Assembly (NCBI GenBank): GCA_013397455.1
Contig: VYZB01000193.1
Location: 1,050,972-1,114,971, forward strand
DNA length: 64,000 nucleotides
From: Crotophaga sulcirostris
Lineage: Eukaryota > Chordata > Aves > Cuculiformes > Crotophagidae
Direction: 5' to 3'
Positions 40,466-55,000 of the stretch are shown here, piece after piece (the stretch's first letter is position 1; each line of letters begins with the position of its first letter). The notes below the pieces were generated by a model that saw only the letters and a list, made by a program, of their open reading frames with translations, was not told the DNA's origin and made no database searches. The position numbers and the translations under genes were made by a program.

Positions 40466-41290
40466 AGACCAGGTTGCTCAGAGCTTTATCCTGTGTGGGC
40501 TGGAAACCCTCCAAGGATGGAGGCACCACCACATCCATAGGCCCCTGCCCTGCACAGCTGTCCTTATGTGGAAAGAACCTTCCCCTGTCTCCAGCCTCTC
40601 TGGCCCTGTCAGCTTGCTGCCTGCCAGGGCCTTCTTCCCAGAGCTACTCCTGGTCTCTCTGATCCAGCTGCCAAGGCTTTGCCTACCCAGGGCAGGGTTC
40701 CCCTTTGCTCCTGCCTAAGGAGCACAAGGGGATCTCCTTTTTTCACCTGGGGTCCAGGTCCCTCTGGACAGCTGTCCTGTCCTAGTGCATATTGACTGCT
40801 CCCCCTAGGTCTGGCATCATCTGCAAACCTGACAGGGTGCACTTGGTCACCTTCCATGTCAAGGATAGAGATGTTAAACCAGACAGGTCCAAGGAGATAT
40901 TCTGTGGGACCCCACAGGGCACCAGTCTTCAGGCACATAGGACCAAGTAGCCACCACCTCTGAACCTGACCACCTAACCAGGTTTTTACCCTTTCTGTGG
41001 GGCACCCACGCAAAGCCTAATGTTCCACTTGGATAAAAGGACATTGTGGGAGAGTGCTGAAAGCCTTGTTGAAGTTAATATGGATTATAAACAAAAGCAA
41101 TGAGGTGGGTGAAGCATTATTCACTTGTGGTCAAGCCATGCTGACAGTTCCCCATCACCTTCTTCCCTCTCGTGCTACAAGACACTTGTGCTCCAAGAGG
41201 ACACATACTATGATTTTCCCAGTCAACCTGCACTTTCCAGACTGTCTTTTGGTCCTTTTCCAGTTGGCTGGGACCTCCATCAATCTACAT
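40466..41290 (-). mobile_element. Old CR1 LINE fragment (reverse transcriptase to 3' end)
   Basis: ACCAGGTTGCTCAGAGC and the region 40805-40930 (CTGGCATCATCTGCAAACCT, GATAGAGATGTTAAACCAGA, TGTGGGACCCCACAGGGCAC) are an inverted CR1 reverse transcriptase region, very decayed. GGTCAAGCCATGCTGACAGT near 41129 is also CR1. The middle part (40560-40790) is poorly matched. Confidence 0.65.
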
Positions 41291-42994
41291 GACAACAAAG
41301 ACAGGAACATCTAAAAGCAGGGAACAATTACCAGTTGTCATTCCACGACATTTCAGTAGGAATTTCTCTTTTCTCTGATCTTTTGCCTTGAAAATCTGAC
41401 CCATGGCTAATCAAAGGTTAAAAATTATTGCAGTGTAACTCTCTTATTTTAGTTAGAACCGAAGTCAGGTTTGCTCAGTGGTAATTGTCAGGACTGTGTC
41501 TCTTTTCTTGATTCTGAACTGTGATTGAAGTCCTCTGTGTTTGAAACCTTTGGACATGCATATGAACATGGCTCTGAGAAGTGAGATAATTACTTCGTTC
41601 AACCGAAGTACCACATGAACAATCTTGTTAATATGGTCATGCTACCTAGGGAGTTTCCCTGGTGCTTTTCCCAAGTAGGAGGCATAACAGTGAGCATAGC
41701 TTTATGCCAGGACAGATGAAAATTACACAACCATGTTCTATTCATGTGCAAAAAACTACTCTGCATCGTAATGCATAAGGTTTCTCGCTCTTTATTGTTG
41801 AAGAGAGGACAAAGAACATTCTTTGTAGGCTCTGACTAGACAATAAAGGTGTGTAACATACTTATATGAGATAGTCTTCATATTTTGGACCACTTTCCTT
41901 TGTCTTCACAGATCAGAGAATACGAAGAGAAATCTTTCTAATGCCTTTTTCCAGGTGAAATGGAGTGCTGACATGCTGGCACTACGTATATGTGTACCAA
42001 GATTCTATGATCATACTGGTGGCTCAGTGATAAGAACATTATCAAAATACCCATTTTGCTCCAGAATATAATAGACATTAAGACATATTGACATACAGAC
42101 TGGGAACATCCCCTGCTATCCTAAAAAGCAAGACTTTCCATTGTATGTCTTTCTGTACTACCTTTGGAGGCATGCAAAGACCAGGAATCAAGATCAGGGA
42201 AAAATGTGCTACTGAAAATGCTCTAAAACACTACTCCCCTTCCAAATCCAACTGCAGAAAATAAATTTGTCTTACTCTTAACTGTACAGAACTAAAATCC
42301 TGAAGGTATTCACCACTACTACTAGCTATAAGTGAACTCATTAAAACATTTATAAATTATTACATATGGGAATAAAACTTTTTAAAAGCAGAGGGTAAAT
42401 TCTTATTTGAACAAATCAAAGAATAACTACTCATATCAGTCTTGTCCCAAAATGAGTAAGTCCTTAACAGAGGAACTATGTAATGCACAATTTTCTATCA
42501 ATGACAGTCTACGATCCACCATCTCAGCATAATTTTTAATTTAACATGAAAAAGGTTTCTTCTTTATTTCAAAGGATAAAAGATAATGTTTCTATCAGAT
42601 ACAGAAATTCTATGACAAAAATCAGCAGCATTTAGTCAAAAATTGTGCATGATTTTTATTAGAATATCATTTCCTGAGCAAGATTTACAACACAACATGC
42701 AGATGCATTTTATAATTTACTTCACTATACATTCTGCACTTGTGATAGTTGTGCAACAAAAGTAGCAATTGAGAAAGTTTCCAGCTTTCAGTAACTTAAA
42801 AAAGTTACAGCACATTCAGTAGACAGAGCTTTACTAGTTACTAGTGTCAATGTTAAGTTTCTAATGCCTATCAAGTTGAAGTGATTAATTTCAGCAACAC
42901 ATTTGAAGCTTTTAACACTTCGACACAACTTCTACATTAGAAGTTTCAGCAGTGTTCAGTACATTTTCTTCACAATCTTAAACATGAGAGTAAA
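41291..42994. other. Intergenic, nothing recognised
   Basis: AT-rich. It holds minus-strand AATAAA hexamers at 42563-42568 and 42655-42660 that could serve as distal C9orf72 poly(A) signals. Confidence 0.6.
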
Positions 42995-43722
42995 ATGGTC
43001 CTGTTTAATATCTTTATTGATGATCTGGATGAGGGGATTGAATCCATCATTAGCAAGTTTGCAGATGATACCACGATGGGAGGAAGTGTTGATCTGTTTA
43101 AGGGTAGGATGGCCCTACAGAGGGACCTGGACAGACTGGAGAGATGGGCTGATTCCAATAGGATGAGGTTTAGTAAGTCCAAATGTCAGGTGATACACTT
43201 TGGACACAATAACCCCATGCAAAGCTATAGACTGGGGACAGAGTGGCTGGAGAGTTGTCAGGCAGAAAGGGACTTGGGAGTACTGGTAGATAGGAAACTC
43301 AACATGAGCCAGCAATGTGCCCAAGTGGCCAAGAAGGCCAATTGCATCCTGGCCTGCATTAGGAATAGTGTGGCCAGCAGGACCAGAGAAGTTATCATTC
43401 CATTATACTCGGCACTGGTTAGACCACATCTTGAGTACTGTCTGCAGTTCTGGGCCCCTGCGTTTCAGAAAGATGTCAGGATACTGGAGTGTGTCCGGAG
43501 GAGAGCAACGAAGATGGTGAAGGGGCTGGAGCATAAGCCCTGTGAGGAGCCACTGAGGGAGCTCGGGCTGTTTAGTCTGGAGAAGTGGAGGCTCAGATGA
43601 GACCTTACTGCTCTCTACAACTACCTAAAAGGAGGTTGTAGTCAAGCGGGCGCTGGTCTCTTCTCACAGGTGACCAGTGACAGAACTAGAGGGCACGGAC
43701 TTGTAATACTGTGATACGGTGA
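42995..43722 (+). mobile_element. CR1 LINE fragment with open reverse transcriptase end
   Basis: A 201-codon frame (42995-43600) reads [13 protein letters not shown], then KFADDT (the reverse transcriptase YxDD-type box), [19 protein letters not shown] and [15 protein letters not shown], ending near [10 protein letters not shown]. After 43699 it jumps to the last bases of the element, CTTGTAATACTGTGA. About 250 bases of the usual 3' end are missing. It is a young-looking copy, opposite in strand to C9orf72. Confidence 0.95.
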
Positions 43723-44014
43723 AAAACTTAACACAATCAGGCTCTTTCTAATGGATCAATTGATTAAAAATGCAGAAAGAAATAATGGTAGGAAGAAAAA
43801 CAGAATCTCAGCACAAGCAACTAACACCAATATAATTTGTCATGTTCTTTTCATGAAGAGCCAAGCTCACTGCAAGAGTCCTACATAGATGTACAGCAAA
43901 AAAAAATGGCTCCACAAAATGTAATTAGTTACTCAACCAGGTAACATTACTGATGTTCACAAAAATTGGTGTGCAGCTGGGTCCCAATTCCATGCCTTTC
44001 AGAAGCTTTGAATA

Positions 44015-45895
44015 TTTAATTATATATCTTTCTCTTTCACAAAATGTAAGGGAATTCTGGGTATCTAAATAAAAGACAGTATTCCTGATTCCAATATTCT
44101 AATTATATTACATTTCAGGAAAACTTTTATGACTCACAGCATGAGACACTAAAAAGCTATCTTAAAGACAGAAATTTGATTGCCAGGTTATACTAAGAGT
44201 TTTAGTTAGTATTTACTGTATCATGGTGCTTAGTTAATATATACGTACTCTCAGATGTTCTTCTCCAGGTACTCAAAACCAAAGCAAGTCACCCAGTAAG
44301 TAGGAAACCTGCAGAAGAGTTAAATGCTTCTAATACCTGGAAGCTCCAGATAAATTATTCTGGCAAGACATATATTTCTGCAAAGCCAGCAGAAGACTGC
44401 AGTTAGATTTAAAGTGTTATGGTCCTTTAACAACATTCAGATACAGGAAGTGAAGATAGCTTTTTTTTCCAGGAGCCATAATGTGAGGAAAATCCTCATA
44501 TTATATAATTTAAGCAATAAAGCAACAGTGGCTTCTACAATCACAAGTGCATTTCTTTCACAATGAATACTGAGTTACAAGGTTATGTTAAAACATGACA
44601 AATATACTCCCACGTTTGTCCAAAAAGAGAAGAAATACAACAACAAGATGTACCATTGATGTCAACGTAGCACACATCAACCATGTGTCAAACTCAAAAA
44701 AATGGATCTGGATTAACCTGACACCACACTGCTCTACATGCTACTGGGAAAGAAAGGTTGAGGCATTAAAAAAATATTTCAAGCAAACCAAAGCTGGAGA
44801 TGTGCCAAGATGAGCTAGGAAGACAGGCAAGAAAACTGGCTAGAATTCACTTAGTAAAGCGCTAATCCCATTAGTTCATAGAGGTGCTCATTTTTTAATT
44901 AAGGATTAGTAAATGTATTAATGGTAATGTAAAAAACCAATACTTCTTTGTCTTTTAGTTTGGCTATCACCTTGCTGTTCTTCAGAAAGCTCTAATACTA
45001 ATACTTAAATCTGAACTGTATTCTAACTGACAATATGAAAACCACCATCAGTTTACAGTCAGAAAGACTGACAACTGCTGCTGGATGCCACAAGTTTTCT
45101 GTTTTGTGTTTTGAAAAAGAGCTCAATTATGCTGGATCACTGAATATTATATTATTATATTGCCCAGCAATCCGTGACAGAATATCCCGCTCGGCACTTA
45201 CATGCACAAAGCTGTCTAAATAATGACCCAATTCCCACGTGCTTGTATTTAAGCTGCTAATAGTCAACAGTTTGCACCCAAGAAGAGCACTTTGTAGTAT
45301 ATTAAAAATCCCAAATACCTTTAAATGTTCTAAATAAAGGAGCCAGTAGTGTTGAAAAGGGAGATGAGGGAAGATATATTTTAGATTTGTACCACATACA
45401 TTAGAATAAACACTTTTAAGAACTCTTTGAAAATCTTGGGCAGCCCCTATTCTGATTAGAGAGGATGTATGTATTTTTCTGTGGAAACATTAAAAATACT
45501 GACACAGCAGAACAGGGAAAAACACACACCTGAAGGAAGCCTCTGGGGAAAGAAAATTAAAATGCTTCCCTTTATCATACATCGAAACACATCCATAATT
45601 ATCTGCTAAGTCCATATGGCAAAGGAACCTCTGGTAACATTTACTTTTACTGTTAAATAAAGCACACATAAAATACGGGTTCATTAAAATCATGCTTGTC
45701 TAGCTAGGTTGATACTCTTTGTAACAAGACCTTCTCCTCCTTTGGACTGACTGTAGTGTGACTGTGCTCCTAATGCTCCATCCTCAGTCAAGCCAATGAT
45801 TGTCACAAGTGTGGTAGTCACACTGACAAAATCTGTCAAAAATTTCTTTTCATGCCATCCAAGACTGTAATATTACACATCAACAGTGGAGAACT
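44015..45895 (-). other. C9orf72: C9orf72 3' UTR, end uncertain
   Basis: No canonical AATAAA on the minus strand lies between the stop and 43.7 kb in my reading. Variant ATTAAA hexamers occur at 44894-44899 and 44015-44020. The first canonical AATAAA sites are at 42655-42660 and 42563-42568, beyond a CR1 copy. A 3' UTR of about 1.9 kb ending near 44.0 kb would be close to the human length, but this is inference. Confidence 0.35.
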
Positions 45896-46082
45896 TCAAA
45901 ACGTCATGAGCATATCACGTTCTTGTACACTAGTGTAGAACGGTCTCCCAAAGATAAAGGAATGTAGACCTGGTTTAATCTTCTCAGCCAAAGCCATTAT
46001 TATGTTAAGATCGCCCTCTGCTGCTAAGTCAAGATCTATCTTTAAGCTTCGAAGAGACTTAAAAGGTTTTTTTCCTTTTAGC
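45896..46082 (-). CDS. C9orf72: C9orf72 exon 11, coding part (codons 420-481 and stop)
   Basis: Acceptor CTTGCAG|GCTAAAAGG after an 82-bp intron. It encodes LKGKKPFKSLRSLKIDLDLA and then the conserved C-terminus ending QERDMLMTF. The stop is TGA at 45896-45898. The 3' UTR continues to lower coordinates and its end is not certain. Confidence 0.97.
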
Positions 46083-49000
46083 CTGCAAGAAAATAAAACA
46101 GAATGTTGTAAAAAAGAACAGAGGAAGCTTCTCAAAGCCTGCTTTCTGTTATCTGTCCACTTACGTGTCATCCTCAATGTATTTTATTAAAGTTAAGGCT
46201 TTTCTGTGAAGGACTAGCAGAAATTGTGCAAGGAAAGTACTCCTTAGAGACAAGCCAGGCTTCAGATGAAAGATCTGTCAAAAAGTATACCAGAAAATTA
46301 AGTAGGCATGGAGAGTCAAGAATCATTTTAAAAATGTGGAATATAAAGAAACATTGCATACACATGCAATACCTCCTTATTTATAGCTAAGCAGGTACAT
46401 TAACAGCAGATTTGTAGAAACACTCTACATTCTTAAGTTTTTTATCTGCCCAGATGCAATAAACCAAGCTACTTTACAATTCGGTTTGGATAAGGCATTA
46501 TTTTCCTTTTTAAAATGAGCTGAAACTAACCCCAGACAGGTGGCTTTCTCAATACTGTAACTGTAGACACTGTTGCACAGCTATAGAAAACATGCATTCT
46601 TTTTCATGTTTGAAAAGGAGGTTCAGTATTATACTAATACTACAAATAACACGAGTATTTTTCTCTCTAGTGAAACAGAATCATAGCACCTGTATGAAAG
46701 AGGGCTACCAAGCCCACAAATTATCTATTCATGTTAAATTATCTATTCATGTTAAATTATCTGTTACTAGGTCACAGAGTGCTGAATTTTAGCTCTTGTT
46801 CTATCTGAAAAAGCAACAATTACCTGATCCAGGAAGGCTTTTACCAATGTATCTCGATGCAGGATATCTTGAAAGACATTTCTATAAAACAAAAAGCAAA
46901 CAAACTTGTGAGGCAATACCTTGAAGGGACACTAGCTATTCAGAAGTTGTGCACAGCAATAGCATTACTGTTTACAGTTTGGTAGAAATTAAAAGTAAAT
47001 TCAAAACTTTACCGAATTATTATCTTCCTATTTCTAAATGTAATTCAGAATTTTAAAGCCAATCTTTCAGATGAAATTAATTAAATCCAGGAAAAACATT
47101 GAGCCCTGTCAAATTGACTTAGCTGTGTTATAGCCCTGTTAAAACAGACAACAAAATTAACATAACATAGTCAGAAGTATCACTGAAAATGAATTTCAGT
47201 AATATTTAACGCAACAAAACTACTGATGGAACTGGTAAGTTTCTCCAAAATGAATGCAACTACCAGAGCTGAAGGAGTTTCTTAAAAGCAAAAAAACCTC
47301 ATGTACTTTATTAGAAAGTACACTTTCTATTACTTTTACCCCCTTGTCCCAAATCAAGTAGCTTTGAGAGATGTGAGAGACGAGTACATACAAATCAGGT
47401 GTGAAACTCTCATCTGTGTGGATAATACGATCTTGAGACATTTCTTCATCTGAATTAGCTCTCCAAAACGCTGTCAGTTCGGATCTCATATATCGGCGTT
47501 GGTTATAGATGTGTTCATGACAAGGGGGCATCTGCTTCACTGTATTGACATCTACATCTATATGTGTAGTAGGATATGGGGCATACATTACTTGACGGAA
47601 GGGCAACACAAAGCTTCCTGTTGCATCCTGTTTTAGTGAAAAAAAATATTCTGCTTGTTATTTTTTTTAAAACACAAAGCTATACTGGAACAAAAAAATA
47701 TTAAAGCATCATGTCTAAATTTTAAATCCCATTTGTTTAGACATGCTTTGTTTGAAAGAACTGGCAGTTGTAGCACAGTAAAAAGTTCTTCATACTGTAC
47801 AGTTCCCTTAATACGACAGTGAAAACAGGTACTGAGGTAACATGTGTTACAGTATTGCAACATCTGGTTTGTAAACCCATTAACATTACAGTATTATGTT
47901 TATCCAGTAAGTTTCGACTGCTTGCTAGAGCAAGAAGCATTTTTTTCTATTCATCTTCACCCACTGCTAGAGCCCTTTAAAAACACTTGAAAACAACAGA
48001 CTGATAGACTGTTCTTTTAGGCTTTAGGAAAACACAAAAACATGCTTCTTGGGATTCTAGCCTCAAATAAGCAAGAGTATTATTACTGTACCTTAAAGTA
48101 AAGAAGCAATTTGGGTCAACATGAGATAGATGTGTCAAAGAAAAGACTGGCTTAGAATTTTAATATGCAAGTAGTTACAAGGAAAATTATAGCACCAGAA
48201 AGGAATCGAAGGAAGGTAACATATTTCTCTGAACATGAATGTGTGTATGTGTGTGCATATCATGTGTTCACACATACATAAATATTAATGAATGTTCTTA
48301 AACTACAGAGGAATAGAACTTTCCTAAGTGTACTTACTTTAAGTAAGCCTTGAACAAAAAGTCCTGACTCATACTTGAATGAAGACTCATTTCTACAGAG
48401 TCTGGAACACTTCCGCTCTGATGGCGTAAGAAACAGACACAATGTTCTCACAATCTGCATTAAAAAGAGCAGTTTTGAAAAACACAAAAAGGTAAGGAAA
48501 GAACTGATCTTAAAACGCAATTTCTGACTAAAACGTATCAGGCATTTGAAATAGTGAACAAAAAAGTTCATCATGCTTATTATAAATCCAAAACTTCAGC
48601 AAGGTCACAGAATACTGACATGTTTAAATTTTTAAGCTGTCAGCCATATTACTCCAAATTCTTGTCAAATGAAGGAAAAATCCAATACTTTTTGGCAAAG
48701 TTTGTTTTTTAACCAACTATGTAGAACAAACCACTTTTACCATCTGATGTTGCTTCCTTGTACATAAACATGAGTTACTGTGATCACTTTCCTAGCCTTT
48801 TAAGCTTCTTATTTTATTCATTCCATATTGAAACAGCAACTATTGCCTCCAATCAGGTATAGTCAATTTCCTAAATAAACATGCATGCTTAGTTCCTCAG
48901 TAATTTCCTCAAACACTCCATAAAAAGAAACAAAGGTACTTCATTACCCATTTTCAGACTCTTGTTTGCAAGATGCAATTTGTTGATGCAACAGCTACAA

Positions 49001-52000
49001 GTAAGCATCTCCAAACACAAGCACCTATTCCCATGTGTTCATCTTTCAGTCTTACCCTGTGGTGTCCTGTGTGTGTTTGTAAGATATTCAGAAGGCTCCA
49101 TCCTTGCACAATGAGTTTATGCAGCATCTAAGACAATGGTAGCCTCGTTTCTCACTAACACTTTTTGCCACTTCAGCAAGATACAACAGGTTGTTTTATT
49201 TTTTACTTTAAGGACAGCTAAAGTATGCCATAAAGAAATCAATTACTTCAAAACAGTTGCACTGTGTCGAGCGCACTACTGATAAAAACCTGTGTAAAAT
49301 TTACGAAATTGACCTTGGATGGATCTTGAGACTCATACTCTTCTGGACTTTAGTTCCTATAGTGTCTAGCTTATCAATACATTATTTTACACAAATACCT
49401 TAAAGCTATTTAATTAGTTATTTTACAAACTGTAAGCATTAAGCCTTTTATAACCATTTAAAACATTTCCTCTATTATGCTAACTGAATCATGTGCAAAT
49501 CTTACACCCCTGAAACAATATATATTAAGTGTGGTTAGCTGATTTCAGCTAAGAACTGAGAATTTTCTTTTATCTGGTTCCCTTGTTGCTCACGATTATT
49601 TTTAATTTGAGTATCAGCATTTACCAGTCATTTGATCATAGGTGCTTTACCATTACTGCCAAGACACACAAAACAATGTATTCCCCCCCCCCCATTTTTA
49701 TAAAGCATCACAAACTGCTTATTTCAAAGCATAGGTTTTCTAAACATGCCTTGATTTTTTTAAAGAGAAGATTGTTATATTTCACTACAGCCAGGAGCAC
49801 TACATACTATAAAATATATAATACCTATAGTCTACAATAAATATATAATATATTCATCAGAACAATTGTTCTTAATTTTCATTTCACTTTGAAGCAATAC
49901 ACGCTCATACATACATATACATATATATCAAAAAGGGCATCAACTTTGAGACTTAAAATGATTTTTTTTCTCAAAAGAAGGCTTCAGTCTTACAAAATAA
50001 AATAGAGCTCAATAATTATTACATCACAATTAAAACCATAATCAGACTGGCAAGCCCAATATACAAAAACATTACCTATCAGAAAATGAAGTTATCAGAA
50101 TATACTGATTCTCCACATGTACCACTGCAGGACCTTTGTCATGGGGCCAGGACACAGGACAATTGTTATTGCATGGTCCAGAGGCCCCAGTGTAAACTGA
50201 AAATCTACTGTGCTATACAGATACAAAGAACCTTACCCTCACAGCAGTATCGATATATGAATTACGTGCAGTGGCATCTAATACTTTAAGGCTCTAGGAC
50301 TGCACACTTTTATGAAACTCCTCTTTTCATTCCCAGTTGCAGGGATATTCTGAATCAAAGAAGATTATTAAAGGACTCAGCCATGAATATACATTGGAAA
50401 TTGATTTAGTGAAATACATTTTCTCACAAAGAAAAGAACATTTTCTTCATTTTTATTTCAGAATATCCTAACCGAAAATTAACTTCAGCATTTTTATTCA
50501 AAGAGTTGGAGTATCATCCTAATTAAATGCAAGTCAAAGGGAAATCTCTCTGAACAAAATGCTGATACATTGCACTACAGTAGAAATATGCTTTAAGAAA
50601 TATTTCAACAGAGAGTAAACGCAAGTGTGTCTCTTCCATGAACTGCTTTCCATTTATCTGAAACTAGGATTTTGATACAATCAAAAAACGGTATACAAAA
50701 AAGTACTTGGGGAATTCTGAACAATGAAAACATCCTCATTTGATTTTTCCTTCACATACTGCATAAGCTTAAAATATGCATCGAGAAACTCTCCATTTAC
50801 ACCAAAATATTAGAGGAAAAGCAGTGTAGGTGAGAGTTTCATATTGGTTCAAATGAAATATTTTGTAACAAGCTTACAAACCAGTTACAAATAATAACTG
50901 CATGGGAAAAAAAAATCCACCACAAAAATGTAATTATTTTCTTTTTACTTTCAGGCAGAACTACCGACTGCTAGACCAATCATGTGAAGTAAGATAACCA
51001 GACAACATTCCTTCCTTCTTCAACCTCAGATATGTTCACAGATAAGTTTCGTTCCAAATAACACACTAACAGTCCAAATAATCAGCATTTATGTTTTGTT
51101 TATTAGAAAGTGCATTACCTTATTAACTTTTTCTGCGCTGCTTCCTACAACTACAGAACAACCACAGGTCTGTAGGTGTGAACTAATTGCACTGCAAATA
51201 AAAAGTAATGTAGGTTAATACATTTAATCAGACATAAAATAAAAGTTATCATCTTCACAAGAAAAATGAGGTGCTCCTAGTATAAATAAAGGCCCACACC
51301 TACAGGCCCATACCCAAAGGACCTCACACAGCTGTGCAGGTTACTGCTGAAATCTAGAAGTTCGACAGTATCTACATTTTCATTTTGATGAATAAAAAGA
51401 CTATCGCTCAGACCCACCGAACACCAGTTACAGAGTAAACAAAAACTGTCTACTGCTACTACCTAACTTTATTGCAGAATCTGAATATTAATAATGAAGG
51501 ATTTGATCTATTCCATGGTTGTTCTCATTTTCAGAAACTGATGCTACTTTTGGGAGACTTGGCAAGTAAACGTTTCTACTCTTGGTAACTACATGGGTAA
51601 GCGCATGGCACAAACTTGAGTCCCTCAGAATATGCACAGGCGTGCTGGAAGCTGAAGATCTTGTCTTGCGAGTTGCCAGCAGGCAGATCTAATTGAGTTT
51701 ATCATAAGTTTGGAGGCTGCAGTAAATACACATGGACTAACCTTGATGACTCCTAACTTGTCCTTAAAAAACTTCTGTTGAGCTTTCTTATCCTCATCCT
51801 CCCTTGACCCCTGCACTTGCTCAGACCAACAACTGGCCCACAGCTTCAAAGGTTTAGATACCCTAGAAAGTCTAGATACTATTAATTTTTTTTTCTCCAA
51901 TATCTGTGAATACACAGAAGTACACTTATGCTGTCTTACTTAAGGATGCATGGTATGTCATTAACTGATTCTAATAAACACCTCTAATTGATATTTATCC

Positions 52001-55000
52001 TACCAAGTATATTCTAAAAGTTAAATTTAATGTCATCTAAATACTTATGAATTCTTCATTTGGGACAGAAATAGATGTTCGGTTCCATTTAGAAGTTACT
52101 AAGAAAGCATGACTGCTTATTTTAGAGGTTGGCCTTTTTGGCAGTATGATCCAATTTTTATTAAATCACATTTATCAACCCATACAACACTATATTTAAG
52201 ACTTGATATCAGAACCTAGATGAGCTGATAAGCTTTGCAGATAAGCTAAGAAGCAGACATTTGGACCCTTGAAACAAATGGCCAAGTTATTTTTTTCTTT
52301 TCAGAACAAAATATCCAGGGAGAAGTAGCAAGAGGTAACTGGCACCCTACAGTCTACTACCTGCTCAACAGATCTCCATTTTGTATGAAAATAGCTCATC
52401 ACTGTAGGACCAATGGCACTAGTTGTTTACAATAATCTGTTCCATGATAGTCACTTCACTATTTCCCAAATTCTCTATGGAATTAAATACTATATTATTG
52501 CGAAGAATTAGTTAATTTAACACGTGAATTTCCTTAGAACGTAAAGCATATGTAACACTGCATAAATAGATTACACTAAGCACTACATAAATAAATGCAG
52601 TTGCACCAGAGATGCCTTGAAAGGTAACAGAATACAATTTAAAATCTATGAAATATACTTCCCTTACACATTAAAAACTAAAGAGAAAACCACAATTTAA
52701 TAAACTTTTTATATGCCATACCATCAAAGACTCTTATTCATAGTTTATGCAATGAACACAACCAATTTTTTTGATATTTCATAAAAATGTAAGACTTTGA
52801 CTTGTGTATTTATATAATTAAACATAATTATCAAAAAATTTATATCTGATAGGAATTCTATTATCAAGCAAATGACTGCGTAACAACACAGTCTATTGAG
52901 ACGCAGCTACTGGCCCAGAGCCATTCTTCTAAAAAGACAGCAATTTCTACACCTTTTTATAGACAAAAATCTCAAAAAGCTAAACACATGTAATCCTTCC
53001 CTATCCTATAAGGAAAACTGATCTAACACACATTCACATGCACAGGCAGACAGGTAGATAGATATGCACACACACAATTTAAGCCATTTTACTACAGCAT
53101 AATCCAAAACTGAAATTCATACTTGAGAAGAAAGCCTTCGTGGCAACTATCCCCAATGTCATCATCATTTAGCACTGTGTCACTTATCTGAAATGCAAGT
53201 GAACATAAACAAAGGTTAGACAAGGATTTGCAACACCATCCAATTAATTGATTTTTTTGTTTTAATCATACGTGGGAACTGTTTGGGAACTATTTAAGCC
53301 AAGAGGTAAGACTGCCCAAAAATGCACAACCTTAAAAAGACATTCTTGAAAAGATGTCCAAACCTCAACCAAACCATTTTGAAAATCAGAAAATCACTCG
53401 ATTATTAAATGTTCTTCACCAGTTACAAGTCAGATTCTTCCCACTGTTCTTTTTCCTAAAACCTTGTCCAGAATACATTAAATTAGTGCATGCGAGATCA
53501 CGTCTACTTCTTCCATAAGAACACCAAGCCATGCTGAAACAGGTATCAATATGAAAAGAGCTTACGTCCCGATTTATTTTGTTTTGCATCAAGTAGCCTT
53601 CCCACTCCACTCCTAAAAACAGTATCAACCTATGCAGTCAATTTTGCTAAGTGCTGACCATAAAAACTACTGTTATATTTACCAAACTAAACCAGTTACA
53701 TGAAACCATTCCCTAAATCAGTTAGGAGAACTTGATGTGAAACAAGTCTACAAGAATTTATGGCTACTGTGGGGTTTTGTCTGCCGAAAAGAGTACCACA
53801 CCAGAGTGTCAAAGTCACTTTTTCATTCAGAACGCAGGGAATGCAAGGACTTACATCTATTTCTTCTGGAACACTGTGTGATTTCATAGATGAAAGGAGT
53901 TCCATTACAGGAATGACTTCTCCTGTGAGCATTGGAATGATGCTCTGGCCCTGCTCAATAAAAGAAATGCTTTAAGTAAAATCACAATGTGCAGTATTAG
54001 AAGTTACTACTAACATGAACTGGCAATATTACATGCGAAACATCTTTAACCTTCTATTGTTCAGGAGTGTGGTATAAGCAGAAATTGGGGTATAGACTTG
54101 TTGAGTTTTGCTCATCAATAATCATGAACTAGAAACACATGTTTTGTTTCTCAACATCATGCCTAAAATGTATTTCCAGGGTCCTGTGCTAATTTTCACA
54201 ATCAGTTTGATTGTCCTAGACAAGAAGTATTTGGAGTGAGATAGTTTGACCATATTAGGTGCACTTACTGTTAAGCATTTTAGATCCACATCCAACATTT
54301 TAACAACAGGTAAACAAAACCAGGCATTATTAGTTCTTAACATACAAAACTACTTATCTATCTTTCACAAGAAATTGAAGTCACAATGTCACATTTACAG
54401 TTTCAGAAAGCAAATTCTTTTCACAGTCTTCTCCATTAAGTCTCCAACCACATCCCAACATGACAGACTCTGTACATCTCTGTAACTCGAAAAGGTAATG
54501 ACCTAGTGAAAAACCATCCTTGATAGGAGGTGAGCATGAATCTATGGAAGTTACTACCTTTACAGAGCTTCAAGTTCAAGTAAAAGACTTTCCTTTTTCT
54601 GAAAGGTAATATTCTTCATAGATTTCCACTTTACCCATAAAGTGATGAAACGTATTTTGTTCAATTTGTTCATGGCTTCCATTATGCTATCTTCAGAAAC
54701 TTTGCCTCCTGTGCATGGCAGATCATCAACGAGTCCAAAGTATCTTCCTGGATCCCAAAAATAAGAAGCAGCACCAACTTCTGCAGTCACCAGATGTAGT
54801 CAAACAGTTTTGTGGTGGTGTGCTATAGGCATGAACCAGATGGCCCTTACCTGATCCTCCATTCTCTCCGTGCCTTCCAAGACAATCTTCTGGAAATGTT
54901 CTTGCCTCTCCTGAGCAAGAGAAGCAGTTAAATATAAACTCTCTGGTATTTGTTTATATATGTATGTACACAACAGTCAAATGGTACAGTTTCTTCCCTG

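Noticed and set aside
48244..48278. TGTATGTGTG / CACACATACA inverted repeat just downstream of C9orf72 exon 7
   Set aside because: Made of TG/CA simple repeat; no sign of a structured RNA.
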